In this document: piece after piece, positions 46,305-58,242 of the stretch
How the letters are laid out: each line of letters begins with the position of its first letter
How positions within the stretch are numbered: the first letter of the stretch is position 1
Assembly (NCBI RefSeq): GCF_963583255.1
Contig: NC_084804.1
Coordinates: 35,012,453-35,076,452, forward strand
Reading direction: 5' to 3'
DNA from: Pyrus communis
Lineage: Eukaryota; Streptophyta; Magnoliopsida; Rosales; Rosaceae
Length of the DNA: 64,000 nucleotides
The notes under the pieces: generated by a model
Database searches by the model: none
What the model was told of the DNA's origin: nothing
What the model saw: the letters and a program-made list of their open reading frames with translations, nothing else
Made by a program: the position numbers and the translations under genes

Positions 46305-48099
46305 TGAAGGAAAATTTGTGAAAAACAAGTTCATTTGAGCAACATCAACAACATGCAATTAACAATTAAAAGGCGGAATCATGTTTATATGCACTCAAAA
46401 ACAAAACTTAACCCATGAACTTCAAAGCCTAGTAGATAGGTGAACCAAGACTCAACTCAAAACAAAGTGAGTTGAGAAATCAATACCTTTGTAGATTCCT
46501 CTTTGCATAAGCAAAGGCTAATCACCCAAAGAGAGGGCCTTCATTTCTTGCATCTTAGATCCATGGATTTGGATGGATGAAAAGGTTTCTCCAAGTTCCC
46601 AAAATTGAGAACCTCTAAGTCTCCACACCAAGGCATATTGTAGAAGAAATGAGTGACCTTGGAGGAGTTTGATTGCTAGATGATCCCTCCAAGGTGGCTG
46701 AAATTTTAGAGAGAAAGGAGAGCTTGTGTTCTCATCCTTTCCCCAAAAATTACCCCTAATGAATTTTGGCTATTAAGTCATACTTATTCCTTAATTCATT
46801 TGAGTGACAAACTTGTAAATAAGTCCAAAACCACTCCTTCTTTAACATGGGATTTATTGGGCTATTTGGGCCTTTGTGAATCATTATTCATTAAGTTGTC
46901 ACACAACTTAAGTCAATGGACTTGACGTTCGAAGCCCATTGGGCCTTAAGGTCCAAAACTATCCCGAGATCTTTTAACGAACTTATTCGTTTGATTAATA
47001 ATCATATTAATTAATCCTTGCCATAAATAATTAAACCATTTAATTATTCTTACTCATCTCCGTTGAATCTTCAATCTCTACCTTACACGGTGTACGATCC
47101 ATTAGGTTCCTTTTAGCGAGGCAGTGGGCGATTCAAACTCTTTCAAATCGATTGTGAATTGGAACTTACTTTCAATTCTCCCGTTAGTGATAATACACTT
47201 TTAGGGCTTCCACAAACCATGGTTGACGCCTAGCAGCATGTCATGGTTACCCAAGCTAATCAGAAGAGGTGGAGAACCTATTCAGTTTTAGGATTACAAA
47301 TGCAATACGGTCTTTCTCTAATACAATACTCTTGACCACATTGTTTGGTTTGATAGTTTATTCATATCTACTATCCAATGTGAGTCTTGTGCTTATATGA
47401 TTACCTTGAATGTGATTTGGAACGTATTCCAACATCTCATTCATACTCTGGCCAGAGATTCTAAATCATATCATAGAGTATTCTCCCTCAAACAGTTTGA
47501 AGGTTAGAGATCCCTTGTTGCGCATTCACTTGCCTCCATGGCTAAGTGGCTTAACCCCAACGATGCCGTGGACACCCTCATAATGGAGTGACTTTGACAT
47601 AATCAAAGATTAAGGACCTAACCACAAGACAACTGTGATGCCTCAGGTCAAAAGACTAATTTGCATTATCCCAACCATGAGTTCTCATGTGACATGAATA
47701 TGAGAACTCTTCGTTGATCGTGTTCAGTGAACTCATTCTCTATTGAGCACCTACGTACTTGTCTTGATGTCACACACACCAATGACTCGAGACTAGTCAC
47801 TCTCCCTGAGAGAAGACATAGCACGTACTGATCTTAACGGACTGTCAATGCCCAATTGACAATCCTATGATCAGGAACGTTTAGGATGTGTCAACGAAAG
47901 AATGGTCTCATGAATCTAACTTCTTTAGATCGCATTCTTCCAATCACATATTCCTTGGACTTATTGTTTAAGCATATAGCATTTATATGAGACGGCTCAA
48001 ACAATAATCTTTGCCCTTTACATTAAACTAGATTAGTTTAACATGTGAAATGTCCATAAAGTATCATCATATGATTGGTTTTAGGGCACATTTCCAACA
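46305..48099 (-). repeat. Single long LTR (1.8 kb) of the nested Copia fragment
   Basis: TG...CA in minus orientation with a polypurine tract next to the TG end. No second copy is present in the window. Confidence 0.7.
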
Positions 48100-50018
48100 A
48101 TCTCCCACTTGCACTAGAGCCAATCAGCTTAGTCATCAGTGATGATACCTCTTCTGTAGTCATTTCATAAATGGCTGAGTAGTAGGCCTAGACAATGGAT
48201 ATCTATATGTTATCCATAGAAGCAACCTTGAGAATAACGACGTCACCATTATACATGATTCTCAATCATGTGGTTCAGTCTCTCATTTGAGTTCGAACCT
48301 TGATGAGACCTTGATTCCCTGGCTTGAGCTATCGCCCCATTAGTGTCATACACTTTCTGGTTGGAACCGAATGGAGAGTTCATAAATGAACTTTCCCATC
48401 CAAACAACAATGTTGTAAGCTTCTATATGGCAATATATTTTGCATACATGATGGAACACATTAAAGTCATTACTTTTAACGTTTCCACCCAAATATCTCT
48501 TTAGTCATAATAAAGAGATATCTCATTATCACTTCATTCATAATGAAGAGATATTCTATGATGGATTAGATTCATAATCTAATACATTTACGCTTCCATT
48601 ACGTTACTCTAATTCTTCCTCATTCTTGAGGAATCCATCCTTAGTATTTCTTAAATACCTAATGATTCACTTGACAGTTGCCATGGTTTTGATCCTGGGC
48701 TTGCACTGATATCATCTTGTACCGTTCTAGGTACAACTTATATCAATGTTTTCATACAATATGAAATACATAAATCACCTTTCTGCGTATGCATAAAGGA
48801 TTCTATTTACGCATTATTTATTTGGGAGTCAAAGGGTACATTCCCTTTGAGAAGAACAACTTCCTAGTCTCACTAAAATTGTCATTCTAATTGAAGTTTA
48901 TCATCATATGAGAAACTTCCTAGCATCTCTTGTCTATTTTAGGGATTGATATAATCCAATTATATCTTGAAATATATCATTATAGATTTCCATCCCATAG
49001 ACTATATCTCCCATATACATTCTATCATTATAGAATGTTTAAAGTCATAACTTTAACGATGAAGAATTCCTTTCATTTTCAAAATTAATATATATCATGT
49101 ATATATATTCAAATTTAGGAATATGATTAACTCCCACTAATCTTTTGTAAACCTAGTAAACAAAAGATTCATTTACATCTTTATGAGAAATCAAACGATT
49201 TGATCCTTTTTCTCATAAGATGCTTATAGCTCCCACTAACTTGCTGAGATTCATGATGGATGGATCTCTACAACTTATATGTCTTGAGACGATTTATAAA
49301 TCCTTCTCGACTACCTTGGAGCTTGTGGTGTAGGAACTAGGTTGTTATATTTGTTGATCATATCAAACAAATATTGCTTATTAGCACACAACCCCAAATC
49401 TGAACATGTTTAAGATTTGTCTTTCTTTCCAACTACATCTTATGGAGTTATGAAAATTTTGGAAGATCTTCTAATTGACAATCATATTGTTTTAGAAGTA
49501 TATATATCCTATATATGGGTAATAGATAACATCCAACGAACTAAATTTTATTCAAGTTCGTTCTTCTCCTAATGGAGAAATTCATTATCTTATGATGCCA
49601 TTTTCCTTGATATCTTTCAAGGAAACTCATCTAAAGTGTTATCTTTCCTTGGATCAAATCCAAGGAGGTAAATACTTTAGACGTCTTACTCATCAACTTA
49701 CATTTCTTGAATTCTTTGAAACCTTTTACAAAGTATTCGGACTTGTGTTTATTCAAAATAAACTATAGTCCAACCGAGAGTGATCTTCGGTGAATGTCAT
49801 ACAACATGAGTAGTATTATGTTGTGGACAAGTGCCACTAATATCTAAGTGAATTAACCTCAACAACTTTGTGATTCTTTCTTCTTTCCAAAAGAATAAAG
49901 ATTCGAACATTTCGCCTCTATACAATTTTAACAAGAAGGTATTGGATCCGGATCTAACGATCCAAAGCATCCATCTATGACCAACTCGTAACTTATGTTT
50001 TAGAGGTATCAAACTCGT
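46305..50018 (-). mobile_element. Truncated minus-strand Copia: 3' part of the interior plus one LTR
   Basis: In element sense (minus strand), 50018-48100 is interior and 48099-46305 is a 1795-bp LTR. The LTR begins TGTTGGAAATGTGCCC, ends TTTTCCTTCA, and is preceded by the polypurine tract CAAGTGGGAGAT. The interior opens with a degenerate GAG-pre-integrase/integrase start (frame 50012-49797, with RGEMFESLFF and LLRLIHLDISG at the places of the EGKMTKRPF and LVHSDVCGP motifs). The rest of the interior is non-coding. There is no 5' LTR, gag or protease. Flanks are the 146-bp direct repeats, not a 5-bp target duplication. A 5'-truncated cDNA or fragment insertion is likely. Confidence 0.75.
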
Positions 50019-50164
50019 AACTTTCTCATTATAAGCAAGATGTTATTTCTGACAATTAGAGAAATGCTATGAAAGAAGAGTTTGAGGCTTTACAGAAACA
50101 AGTTACTTGGGAGTTAGTACCACCTCCAGTTAACAGAAATGTGATAGGGAGCAAATGGGTGTAC
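50019..50164. repeat. 146-bp direct repeat, right copy
   Basis: Repeats 46159-46304. Translation of the host Copia RT resumes here (GSKWVY then KIKKDQDGKI). Confidence 0.93.
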
Positions 50165-51550
50165 AAGATAAAGAAGGATCAAGATGGCAAAATATCAAGA
50201 TATAAAGCACATTTAGTTGCACAAAAATATAGTTAAGAACAAGGATTGGACTATGACGATACTTTTAGTCCAGTGGTAAGACACACAATAGTAAGGCTGG
50301 TTTTGTCACTTGCTACTATGAACAGATGGGAATTGAGGCAATTGAATGTAAAGAATGTTTTCCTTCATGGAGAGTTACAAGAAGAAGTTTTTATGAAACA
50401 ACCTCAGGGTTTTCAAGATTATAGGTATCCTAATCATGTGTGTAAGCTTCTCAAGTCATTATATGCCTTAAACAAGCTCCAAGGGCTTAGAATGCCAAGT
50501 TTACAAGTTATTTACCTTCCTTAAACTTTCAATCATCTCATTCAGATCCTAGTTTGTTTGTGAAAGTGTTTGAGACTGATGTGGTGATCTTGTTACAATA
50601 TGTTGATGATATTATCATCATAGGTTCTTCATCTCAACTTATCTAACAAGTAATTGATGATTGGGGCGGTGTTTTTGATTTAAAGGACATGGGAAAGCTT
50701 ACCTATTTTTGGGACTTCAAATTACTTACAGAGAAAATGGAGATATCTTCGTTAATCAATCAAAGTATGTGACTAACCTTCTTAATAAGGTAGGAATGGT
50801 GAATTGCAGACCTTGTTCAACTCCAAGTAAACCTCATACTCAATTGCTTAAAGATGAAGGGGAACCACTGCCTGATCCAACAATTTACTGAAATTTAGTT
50901 GGTGCATTGCAATATCTCACCTTTACAAGCCCTGATATTGCATATGTTGTCAACTATACTTGCCAATTTATGACAACACCAACTAAAGCTCATTTCTGTT
51001 TGATTAAAAGAATCCTCATATATTTGAAGGGTACGATACGATGTGGCCTAACTTACTCTACTCAAGGAGAAATGGATTTACTTGCTTATAGTGATGCTGA
51101 TTGGGCAGCAGATATAAATACAAGGAGGTCTACCACTAGTTACATTATTGTTCTGGGCTCAAATCTTGTTTCCTGGTAGTCTAAGAAACAAGGCAATGTA
51201 TCTCGAAGTTCCACTGAAGTTGATTATAAAGCCTTAGCTAATGCAGCAGCGGATATGACTTGGATACGATTAGTTCTTAAAGATCTTTATGTTTTTCTTC
51301 CTTCAGTACCTCTGTTACATTATGATAATCTTTCTACCTTATCATTGTGTTCTAATCCAGTATTTCATACTAGGATTAAACACTTGTAAATAGATTTTCA
51401 TTTTGTTCGTGAACGAGTGCAAAAAGGTGATCTATAAGTTTTGTATATTCCCACTGAAGCACAGGTTGCAGATATGTTAACAAAAGGGTTACATAGTCCT
51501 TTGTTTGTTCATCATTATTCCAATCTCAAATTGGGATTTCCCAGCTGAGA
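50019..51550 (+). pseudogene. Copia RT and RNase H remnant (second part)
   Basis: It continues the polyprotein of the 42280 element: [64 protein letters not shown] (about 50600-50630), LQYLTFTSPDIAYVV, AYSDADWAADINTRRS, SSTEVDYKALANAA and CSNPVFHTRIKH. Stops at 50234, 50521, 50645, 50889, 51177, 51387 and 51436 make it non-functional. Close to its own polypurine tract at 51551. Confidence 0.82.
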
Positions 51551-51561
51551 TTGAGGGGGAG

Positions 51562-51843
51562 TATTAACAGAGGAAATATATGGTGGGGCATTTGAGTCAT
51601 TTCATGTTTTGTACATATCAGCTAAGATAGTTAGATTTGTTATATTCCTTAGTCATTAAGTTTGACACTGTTAGAAGCTTTGACAGCTGCAATAAATAGA
51701 GCTAGATACTAATGTAATGTTTTTTGGTTTTTGGATAATACATCAACTTCTTTTACAAGTTTCTATTTCTCTCTCTGCGATTTCCATAGCTTCATACTTT
51801 AAGTTTTTCTGTGTTCCTATGGTTGAATCTGTCGTAGTTATGA
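51562..51843 (+). repeat. 3' LTR of the 42280-51843 Copia
   Basis: 282 bp. It has an extra 18-bp segment (CTGTTAGAAGCTTTGACA) and a shorter CT run than the 5' LTR. Confidence 0.88.
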
Positions 51844-51848
51844 TGAGT

Positions 51849-53420
51849 CAGTGATCATATTTCGTAGCATTTTTTTAAGGCCAAACAAACGATTGTATTC
51901 CAGGATCATTTTTACCGTTATTCCTGGCACTAAATCACAATGTTTTACCGACCAAAAACCAGCATTTTAAGTACATAGTAATCGGACTTTATACGACATT
52001 TGTAATTTCTCTCGATTTGTTATTCAATACACAGGTTTATTGGTTCTGTTAGGTTAGCTATATACTGTGTATTATTAACGAATTCACATTGGTTAAGACT
52101 AAAATATATGAGTTTTACTAAATTAATAATGCATGAAGATACACAAAAACAGACCGAAAAATTAAAAAAATGAAACCATTTGATACAAGAAATGAAACCA
52201 TTTGATACAAGGGACATTTAATTTTGTCAACTTTTCGACGAAAAATTGTATTTTTCAATAGTTGTTTCAATCAATTCACATTCCAAACTCCCGCATGACA
52301 AGGAGGGATTTGGTTAAACCAAAACCAATGATTTGGAGTACCAATAATGAACCCAAAATAAAGAAACAGCATCAATTGGGTTAGTACTCGGATCTTTGCC
52401 GTGTAAAATATATTGCAAAATTGCACTAACTATTTATATAATTAAATATATCAAATTAAATATAGAAAACCTTTAAGGAAAGGGATCTCTATTTTTTTTT
52501 TTTTTCATAGAATTGAAATTAGTTGTACAACCCACACCACATGAACTTCAACGATCCAAATCGTTTATTTTTTAAGTTGTAGCTTATAGATCATCCTTAC
52601 AAAATATTAGTCAAATCGGAAATATTTGAGTCATCTAAATGAGTTAAAAGAAATTGACGAACACTATATTTTAAGAAACATTAAATTTCATCGTGACAAT
52701 TAAATAGAAAAATAGTTTCGAATTGAATTAAAATTTTGCAAGGATGATTTATATTAATAAAACGAGACTTACAAAATAGGTGGTTCGAAATCGTTAAAAT
52801 TCAATGTGAAGTGAATCCCACAACGAATCTTTTTTCAAAAAAATCACTTAAAGGGCCTGATTAAGTATATAATTACTATCAAACTTATAAAAATTAAATC
52901 AAAATTAGAAAATTTGAAATTCTGGCCTGAGAACCAAAGAAAGGCACAATGTCGCTGCCCTAAAGCCGTAGATGCCTCCTGACGTACTGGTTATGGCGAT
53001 GCCTACAACTCTAAGATACAACCTAAAGCTCCACAGGGTGTCTGATTCGCTATGCGCACCAATGGCAAACCGAATTGCCAAGTAATCAATTGCCCAAAGA
53101 TTAAAACACAAGAATTGTAGGATATGAAAATTGACGATGATAAAGATATGAAGAACATAGTAGTTTTTTACATTATTCTGTTTTTGTATCTGAGGTTTCT
53201 TATTTAGGAAACTCCTCATACCCCTTTAAAAAGACAGAACTATTAACCAACCATCATGAGTCTTGAGACACAACATGCCCTTGTTTAAGCAGGTTTAGCT
53301 CAAACACGCTAGACGACTTTCCCTGATGACAACCTTGGCTGTAGAAGAAATCATGTTGCTTTTGCTTACCATTCCAGCCACAACATCCGATTGCTTCTCT
53401 TTCAAATAACTAATTATTAG
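51849..53420. other. Gene-poor stretch
   Basis: No confident gene. A 20-base phrase, ATGAAACCATTTGATACAAG, is tandemly repeated at about 52170-52209. A minus-strand frame at 52905-53219 (with DYLAIRFAIGAHSESD and YLRVVGIAITSTSGGIYG) has a hydrophobic, protein-like look but no family that I recognise; it could be an exon fragment. Confidence 0.4.
52480..52850. mobile_element. Possible foldback MITE
   Basis: Inverted pairs ATCATCCTTACAAAAT (about 52592-52607) and ATTTTGCAAGGATGAT (about 52734-52749), plus diverged outer pairs (GAACTTCAACGATCCAAATCG and CGAAATCGTTAAAATTC), suggest one long hairpin. Ends and target duplication were not resolved. Confidence 0.4.
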
Positions 53421-53424
53421 CTAC

Positions 53425-53641
53425 ACTGGAAAAATTAAAGAGCAGTGAAGAATTGAGAAGATGAAGAACAAGAAAGCCAACAAAGAAGAAATGAAATGAT
53501 CTTTATTATCAAAAGACTCGAATGAATTACAATATGATTCACCACTCAGTTATATAGAGTACAAAACTTAACTCCAAAACTAACAGATATAATCAACATA
53601 ACAAAAATAACCAACTCTATCAATCTAACACCCTTTCAACA
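53425..53641 (-). mobile_element. Possible solo LTR, minus strand
   Basis: In minus orientation it begins TGTTGAAAGGGTGTTAG and contains a TATA-like CTCTATATAACTG and a polyadenylation-like AATAAAGATC, the layout of a plant Copia LTR. No partner LTR or coding region is present. The inner boundary and target duplication are unresolved. Confidence 0.35.
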
Positions 53642-54035
53642 AACTCTTGATGACATGGCACTCTGATGTGGATTTTTCCAATAATAACTAATATAATAGA
53701 AATGTCACATGGCATTATCTAGAAGATGAGTTAGTTAATGTAGGTAGAAAGGTACTGTTGTAATTAGCACTTGTGGATATATAAGAGGTGATAGGGCTTT
53801 CATTTCAGTAAGTAAAAATGTTGTAATATTTTTTGAAGCAATAATACAATCTCTCTCTTTCTCTCACTCTCTCCTTCCTTTCTTCTTTGACTCTGTCATC
53901 CATTGATCTTCATTGTTTTTCAATGTAGTTAACATGGTATTAGAGCCACCAAGCTCACACCATGGATTTTAGTGGTTTCTCTTCGTAGGAGTTTATATTT
54001 TTTTTTCCCTAGTATAGTTTCTCTTCAAATTTCCA

Positions 54036-54496
54036 TTAGATTTTTGGTGCTTCCGTGATTGTTCTTGGGTTGAATTTTCTGCGATTGTTGGGATCACGAT
54101 TGTTATGATTGTTAGGTTGCTTATTCTGGTTTGGAGATTTCTTACCAATGGTAGCACATATATGTTCCAATTCTGAAGTCTGCCTTGTCAAATCATGCAC
54201 TTCTTTTGTTGCTTTGAACATCTTCTCCATCAATAGCACCTTCATTTCACAATCACTCAGCGCCTGCTGGATTTGCTTTTGAGTATTTTGTTTAACTTTG
54301 TATTCTTTTTCTGCTTTGGTTGAAGAACACCTGGGACGGTGGAAACAGATCGATTTATCGAAGCAGCATGAGGAGTCGAAATTTTCACATGGGTGTGTAA
54401 ATTTGTAGCCACTAAAGCACTGTAAAATGACTGAATGGCCGGAAGAAGCAGATGAGCTGAATAGGGCATAGTGGTTAACACCTTGTTGCCGACCAT
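54036..54496 (-). pseudogene. Antisense coding-like fragment inside the Copia derivative
   Basis: On the minus strand, 54496-54257 and 54245-54036 give two frames that join by a frame change near 54265. The second reads ALSDCEMKVLLMEKMFKATK, a Leu/Met-spaced, coiled-coil-like run, then DLTRQTSELEHICATIGK and an Asn/Pro/Gln/Arg-rich tail. The first includes MPYSAHLLLPAIQSFYSALV. I do not recognise the family. It could be a captured piece of a host gene, since it runs against the element's transcription and has protein-like composition, or simply chance. Confidence 0.3.
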
Positions 54497-55097
54497 AATG
54501 CTAGTGATAAGGGTCTTGTATACATAAGTTGTATGGCGATTAGTTTTCTGTAGTATTCTGGTGTTTGTGAATTATTTATTCAAGGGCGTCTTCAATATGG
54601 TTCTTTCTTCTTGGTGGTCTACTCAAATCACTTTCTGAATTCTTTGGTGGTGTTTGTTTGTTCAAGATTGCAAATCTTGGGAGCTCTTCAGCGTTCTTTG
54701 TGTCAAGATTGAAGTTCTTATCAGGTTCTTGATCTCTGGTTTTCACAGTGCACACAATCTATTTGATTAAATGTTTCAGTAAGAAAATGTTCGCTATTTT
54801 GTCAATTAGTAAGGCCGATAGCCAAAGAGTGGTTTCTTGAATTTACACACCGCTTGTTCATCTTTCTTATGAGTCTTTTTTGGGATATTAGTGTGATATT
54901 TAGGATATTTGGGTTCAAGATTCTTCATTGCTTCAAGATTAGTGTTTGTCATGGACTTCATTTGGTTTGTTGGATTTTTGAACCATGAATTGTTCAATTT
55001 TTATGGTGTCCATTTCTATCTCTCTGCCTCACTGAAATTCTATTGTCTCTTTATTGGGTTTGAATTGCTCAGAAGCTTATAACATCCTATAATGTTG

Positions 55098-55345
55098 ATT
55101 TCTTGGAGTGTCATTCTCCTTGGTTAATTTTGGTATCTAGGAAGATTTAGGAAGCTATCAGGAGTGTCAATCTCCTTGGTTGATTTGGTTTCTTGAAGTG
55201 TCATTCTCCTTGGTTGATTTGGTTTCTTGGAGTGTCATTCTCTTTGGTTAATTTTGGTATCTGAGAAGATTTAGGAAGCTATCAGAAGTGTCAATCTCCT
55301 TGGTTCATTTGGTTTCTCGGAGTGTCATTCTCCTTGGTTGACTTG
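55098..55345. repeat. Tandem repeats in the Copia derivative leader
   Basis: The phrase GGAGTGTCATTCTCCTTGGTT occurs about six times with variants, mostly 40-50 bases apart and followed alternately by GATTTGGTTTCTT and AATTTTGGTATCTAGGAAG, so the larger unit is about 120 bp. It lies just upstream of the gag remnant. Confidence 0.7.
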
Positions 55346-55958
55346 GTGCCAATTTATGTAATGATTTAGGAGGGGTAATTTTCATATACAGTGAGTGTGT
55401 AACTATGGCTTCTCAGTTCAAAGTCGAAAATTTGTTAGGTATGTTAACGATAAAGCTGGATTGTACTTGTGGCTTTCATCATGGCTTCACCAATAGCAAA
55501 AGTTGTAGTCTTGTGTGATGATAATAGGGTGAGCAGAGGTTTTGGTCAGCAGTTACAAAGGTGTCAGTGGGTGCTTTCTTATTTGCAGCAGGTTAATTCT
55601 TGAAGCATGGCAGATATCTTGCTCTCGCAGTTCTAGATCAATCTCAAATACTTGGCTAGTTCAAACTTCACTTGGATACTCCAAGTTTAGTTTTAGGGGG
55701 GGGAGTCATAACTGATACAACAGAAATGCAACATGGCATTATCTAGAAGATGAGTTAGTTAATATAGGTAGAAGGGTACTGTTGTAATTAGCACTTATGA
55801 ATATATAAAAGGTGATAGGGCTTTCATTTCAATAAGTAAAAACATTGTAATAGTTTCTGAAGCATTAATACAATCTCTCTCTTTCTCTCACTCTCTCCTT
55901 CCCTTCTTCTTCAACTCTGTCATCCATTGATCTTCATAGTTTTTCAATGTAGTTAACA

Positions 55959-57742
55959 CTAATAACCATTTTCTTCAAGTTCTGAGCATGCTCGAGAATA
56001 TACTTTGCAAACTCATTTTCATTAGGACCGTAGAAAAGGTTTATGGATACCTCCTTACGCTGGTTAATGAAACCAAGGTTTTGCATTTTCCAGTAGTTTG
56101 TGTCGAACGGAGATGACTGGATATAAGACAACAAGGAAACGAGCAGATCAGTAGAAAATTCTAACCAAAAGAAAAAAAATAGTTTAACCAAGAATAGGCA
56201 ACACAGGCTTTCACTTACATCACATTAACCACCACCTACGAATATGCGACACTTTATGTGCAATGTGTTCAGATTTGTCACTGCTTTGAAAAGAGAGACC
56301 ACTGCAGGAACTGCCATCATTCAAGCTCCTAAGATGCAAGCCCAAATTACAAATATCATGTAATGGTTCCGTCACAGAACCTTTCCCGAACAAAGCCTGC
56401 AATTTTTCGTAGGAAAGTTAAATAGATAGAGGACAATAAACCGAACACTATATGGAAAAGGAAAAACAAAACATAGTAATAGATTTGAACTAAAGCAGTC
56501 TCCACTTTTCAGAAAATTGTATGTATCCTACAAAAAGATTTTAGTAATTCAAATATATCGTTTTAGCAAAAGAGAATGTGTTTAGAGGATAGTGTATCGT
56601 TATCTTAGTGGCCTGGTCGTTTAGAATAACAGTTAGCATTGCATACACTGCGAAGAACCTTAAAAATATTGCCGCACTCATTTGCCTTAGGCCACAATAA
56701 GATCTCGGCTTTCTCTAATAAGGTCGTATTCTTCCAAAACTTTAGCCTATTCGTCAAATGACCCTCTAGTTTCAACTTTTTAATATTTGGAGCAGATATC
56801 ATCAAGGATGTGCTTCTTGGTGATGAAGAAAAGTTTTTCCAAGAAGTTTCTCACCAAAGATGTTAAGATGGAAGAGGTCTCCATTATTTCCAAAAACTAG
56901 CTTTAATGATTCTAAAGACGAGCTTTCAATGCTGATATTTTGCATCCCTTTAACTTGAATAAGTTGTAATTCCTTAATGCTTCTGCAAGAGCTTGAGAGA
57001 CAAGTGCAAAACCTTCCATCTACAAATGTAACATCTCTCAACGTCAAGTGACGGAGATTGCAGGAGAAATATAAGGAAGGAACTTCAAGAGTTGTCCTTC
57101 GCAAGTTCAGGGATAGAGACCTCAACGATGGACGGAGAAGTATGCATGACAAAAACGCGAAAATGGTCATGCCATGCCAAACATAGTGAAACCAAGGTCA
57201 AGCTCTTCAACTTTACACCTTATTGCATTGTGAATCCACGTGATCACTCGATAATGGTCATCAATTAACTCCCTCGGAGATTCAAAATCAACAAAGAACC
57301 AACGAATGCGAAAATACTGAATCCTATTATCACCGCGATTGGTCAAGAACGTGTCCAAAAAATTGTACAGCTCTCCTCGCCTACGGTTGCAACTTGGTAT
57401 TGAAATTGCATCGAAACTCACTGTCGGATTTGATAGGTACAGTTGTCTGCATCTTTTGGACACAGCGTTCGCTCAAGTGAGGTCTTTGAAGGATAGGAAG
57501 GAAAGAATGTGATGAGCAACTTCAATCAGAAGATTACTAAATATGTCTAGTGTACTACTGTCGGTACAAGCTCTAAGCATTACACAATTTTCAGTTGGTT
57601 GTAACATAAGCTTGTGCCCCATGATTTTGTTTTTGTTTGTGACAGTGAGAGCACCCTTAATTATGGAATGTTCAGATAAGCCACAAGGATTATTCTCCGA
57701 AAATGTCAAGAAAAATAGAATGATTAATGAGATTCTCATCAT
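55959..57742 (-). pseudogene. F-box/FBD/LRR protein pseudogene
   Basis: In minus order, 57742-57476 ends in an F-box-like HHILSFLSFKDLT and is cut by an in-frame TGA at 57475-57473. The same frame then continues ANAVSKRCRQLYLSNP to 57167. A frameshift leads to the LRR-type region (RSLSLNLRRTTLEVPSLYFS, NLRHLTLRDVTF) to about 56830. A further frameshift restores STSLMISAPNIKKLKLEGH, and another leads to VILNDQATK. After a probable intron come ALFGKGSVTEPLHDI (56402-56350) and an FBD-like NEFAKYILEHAQNLKKMVIS (to 55960). The last domain is interrupted by the 3' LTR of the Copia derivative. In plants such proteins are substrate receptors of SCF ubiquitin ligases. With one stop and at least three frameshifts it cannot be functional as it stands. 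Confidence 0.82.
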
Positions 57743-57949
57743 ATTTCACAACTAGTTACTCAAGTAAGTGCTACCATCTAAATTAATCAAACACGTACGT
57801 CAACACACAAATATATATATAAGTAAATAATAAATAAACCCATATTTTTTGAATTGATAAAAAAACCCAGATGCAGAGAGAAAGGATGAAAACATAACAG
57901 AAACCCTAAAACGTTTGAAACACTGTTCATTCGCCAGTGTTCTTCCTTT

Positions 57950-58242
57950 TTTAGCCCTTTCTTTGTTTATGTGGACACTGTTTATTCTACAGTGTACTCC
58001 CGCTTTTGCCCTGCTGTGCAATAGAAATCTCTCGATTTCTTCAGAAACCCGAGAAAGGCACTTCGCGATCTCTCTTCCATCTCTGCTCTCTTCGATATCT
58101 ACTTCGCGCTCTTCGATCTCTGCTTCCTCCGTGATTTCTTCTTTTCTGGTCAACTTCTCTTCCCCAAATTTCACCAGCAACTTTGCTCCAGATCTTTCCA
58201 ATTGAAAAAACCCACATCATCATCTATTCCTCATCACCACAG
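57950..58242 (+). other. Candidate 5' UTR or non-coding first exon
   Basis: Pyrimidine-rich, less AT-rich sequence (TCTCTTCC, CTCTTCGAT repeats) ends CACCACAG followed by a splice-donor-like GTACCT at 58243. It looks like a plant leader exon. It diverges from the F-box pseudogene on the other strand, suggesting a shared promoter area at 57745-57950. No downstream coding exon was recognised. Confidence 0.4.

Larger units (their letters stand above)
42280..51843 (+). mobile_element. Ty1-copia retrotransposon with non-canonical LTR ends
   Basis: The LTRs are 42280-42551 and 51562-51843. Both begin TATTAACAGAGG and end TAGTTATGA, and both are bordered by the 5-bp direct repeat TGAGT (42275-42279 and 51844-51848). 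The primer-binding site TGGTATCAAGAGCT starts at 42552, and the polypurine tract TTGAGGGGGAG (51551-51561) abuts the 3' LTR. LTR divergence is about 6-7% plus an 18-bp indel. The leader 42600-43130 carries repeated GAGCACGAAGCTC phrases. The coding region has several stops and is split by a truncated Copia at 46305-50018. Not autonomous. Confidence 0.9.
53684..55958 (+). mobile_element. Internally deleted Copia derivative (2.3 kb)
   Basis: The LTRs 53684-53934 and 55708-55958 (about 251 bp) are clearly homologous, sharing ACATGGCATTATCTAGAAGA, GAGTTAGTTAAT and TGATAGGGCTTTCATTTCA. The primer-binding site TGGTATTAGAGCC starts at 53935, and a polypurine tract TTTTAGGGGGGGGAG (55691-55705) precedes the 3' LTR. 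The interior (1.8 kb) lacks protease, integrase, RT and RNase H; only a gag start (ATG at 55404, QFKVENLLGMLT) remains, similar to the gag of the 42280 element. CTAAT is a candidate target duplication (about 53687-53691 and 55959-55963). A non-autonomous element inserted at the 3' end of the F-box pseudogene. Confidence 0.8.

Noticed and set aside
57800..58205. Overlapping plus and minus frames (96 and 133 codons) at the leader-like exon
   Set aside because: Pyrimidine-rich leader DNA keeps both frames open. Neither shows a domain, and the splice-donor-like end fits a UTR better.
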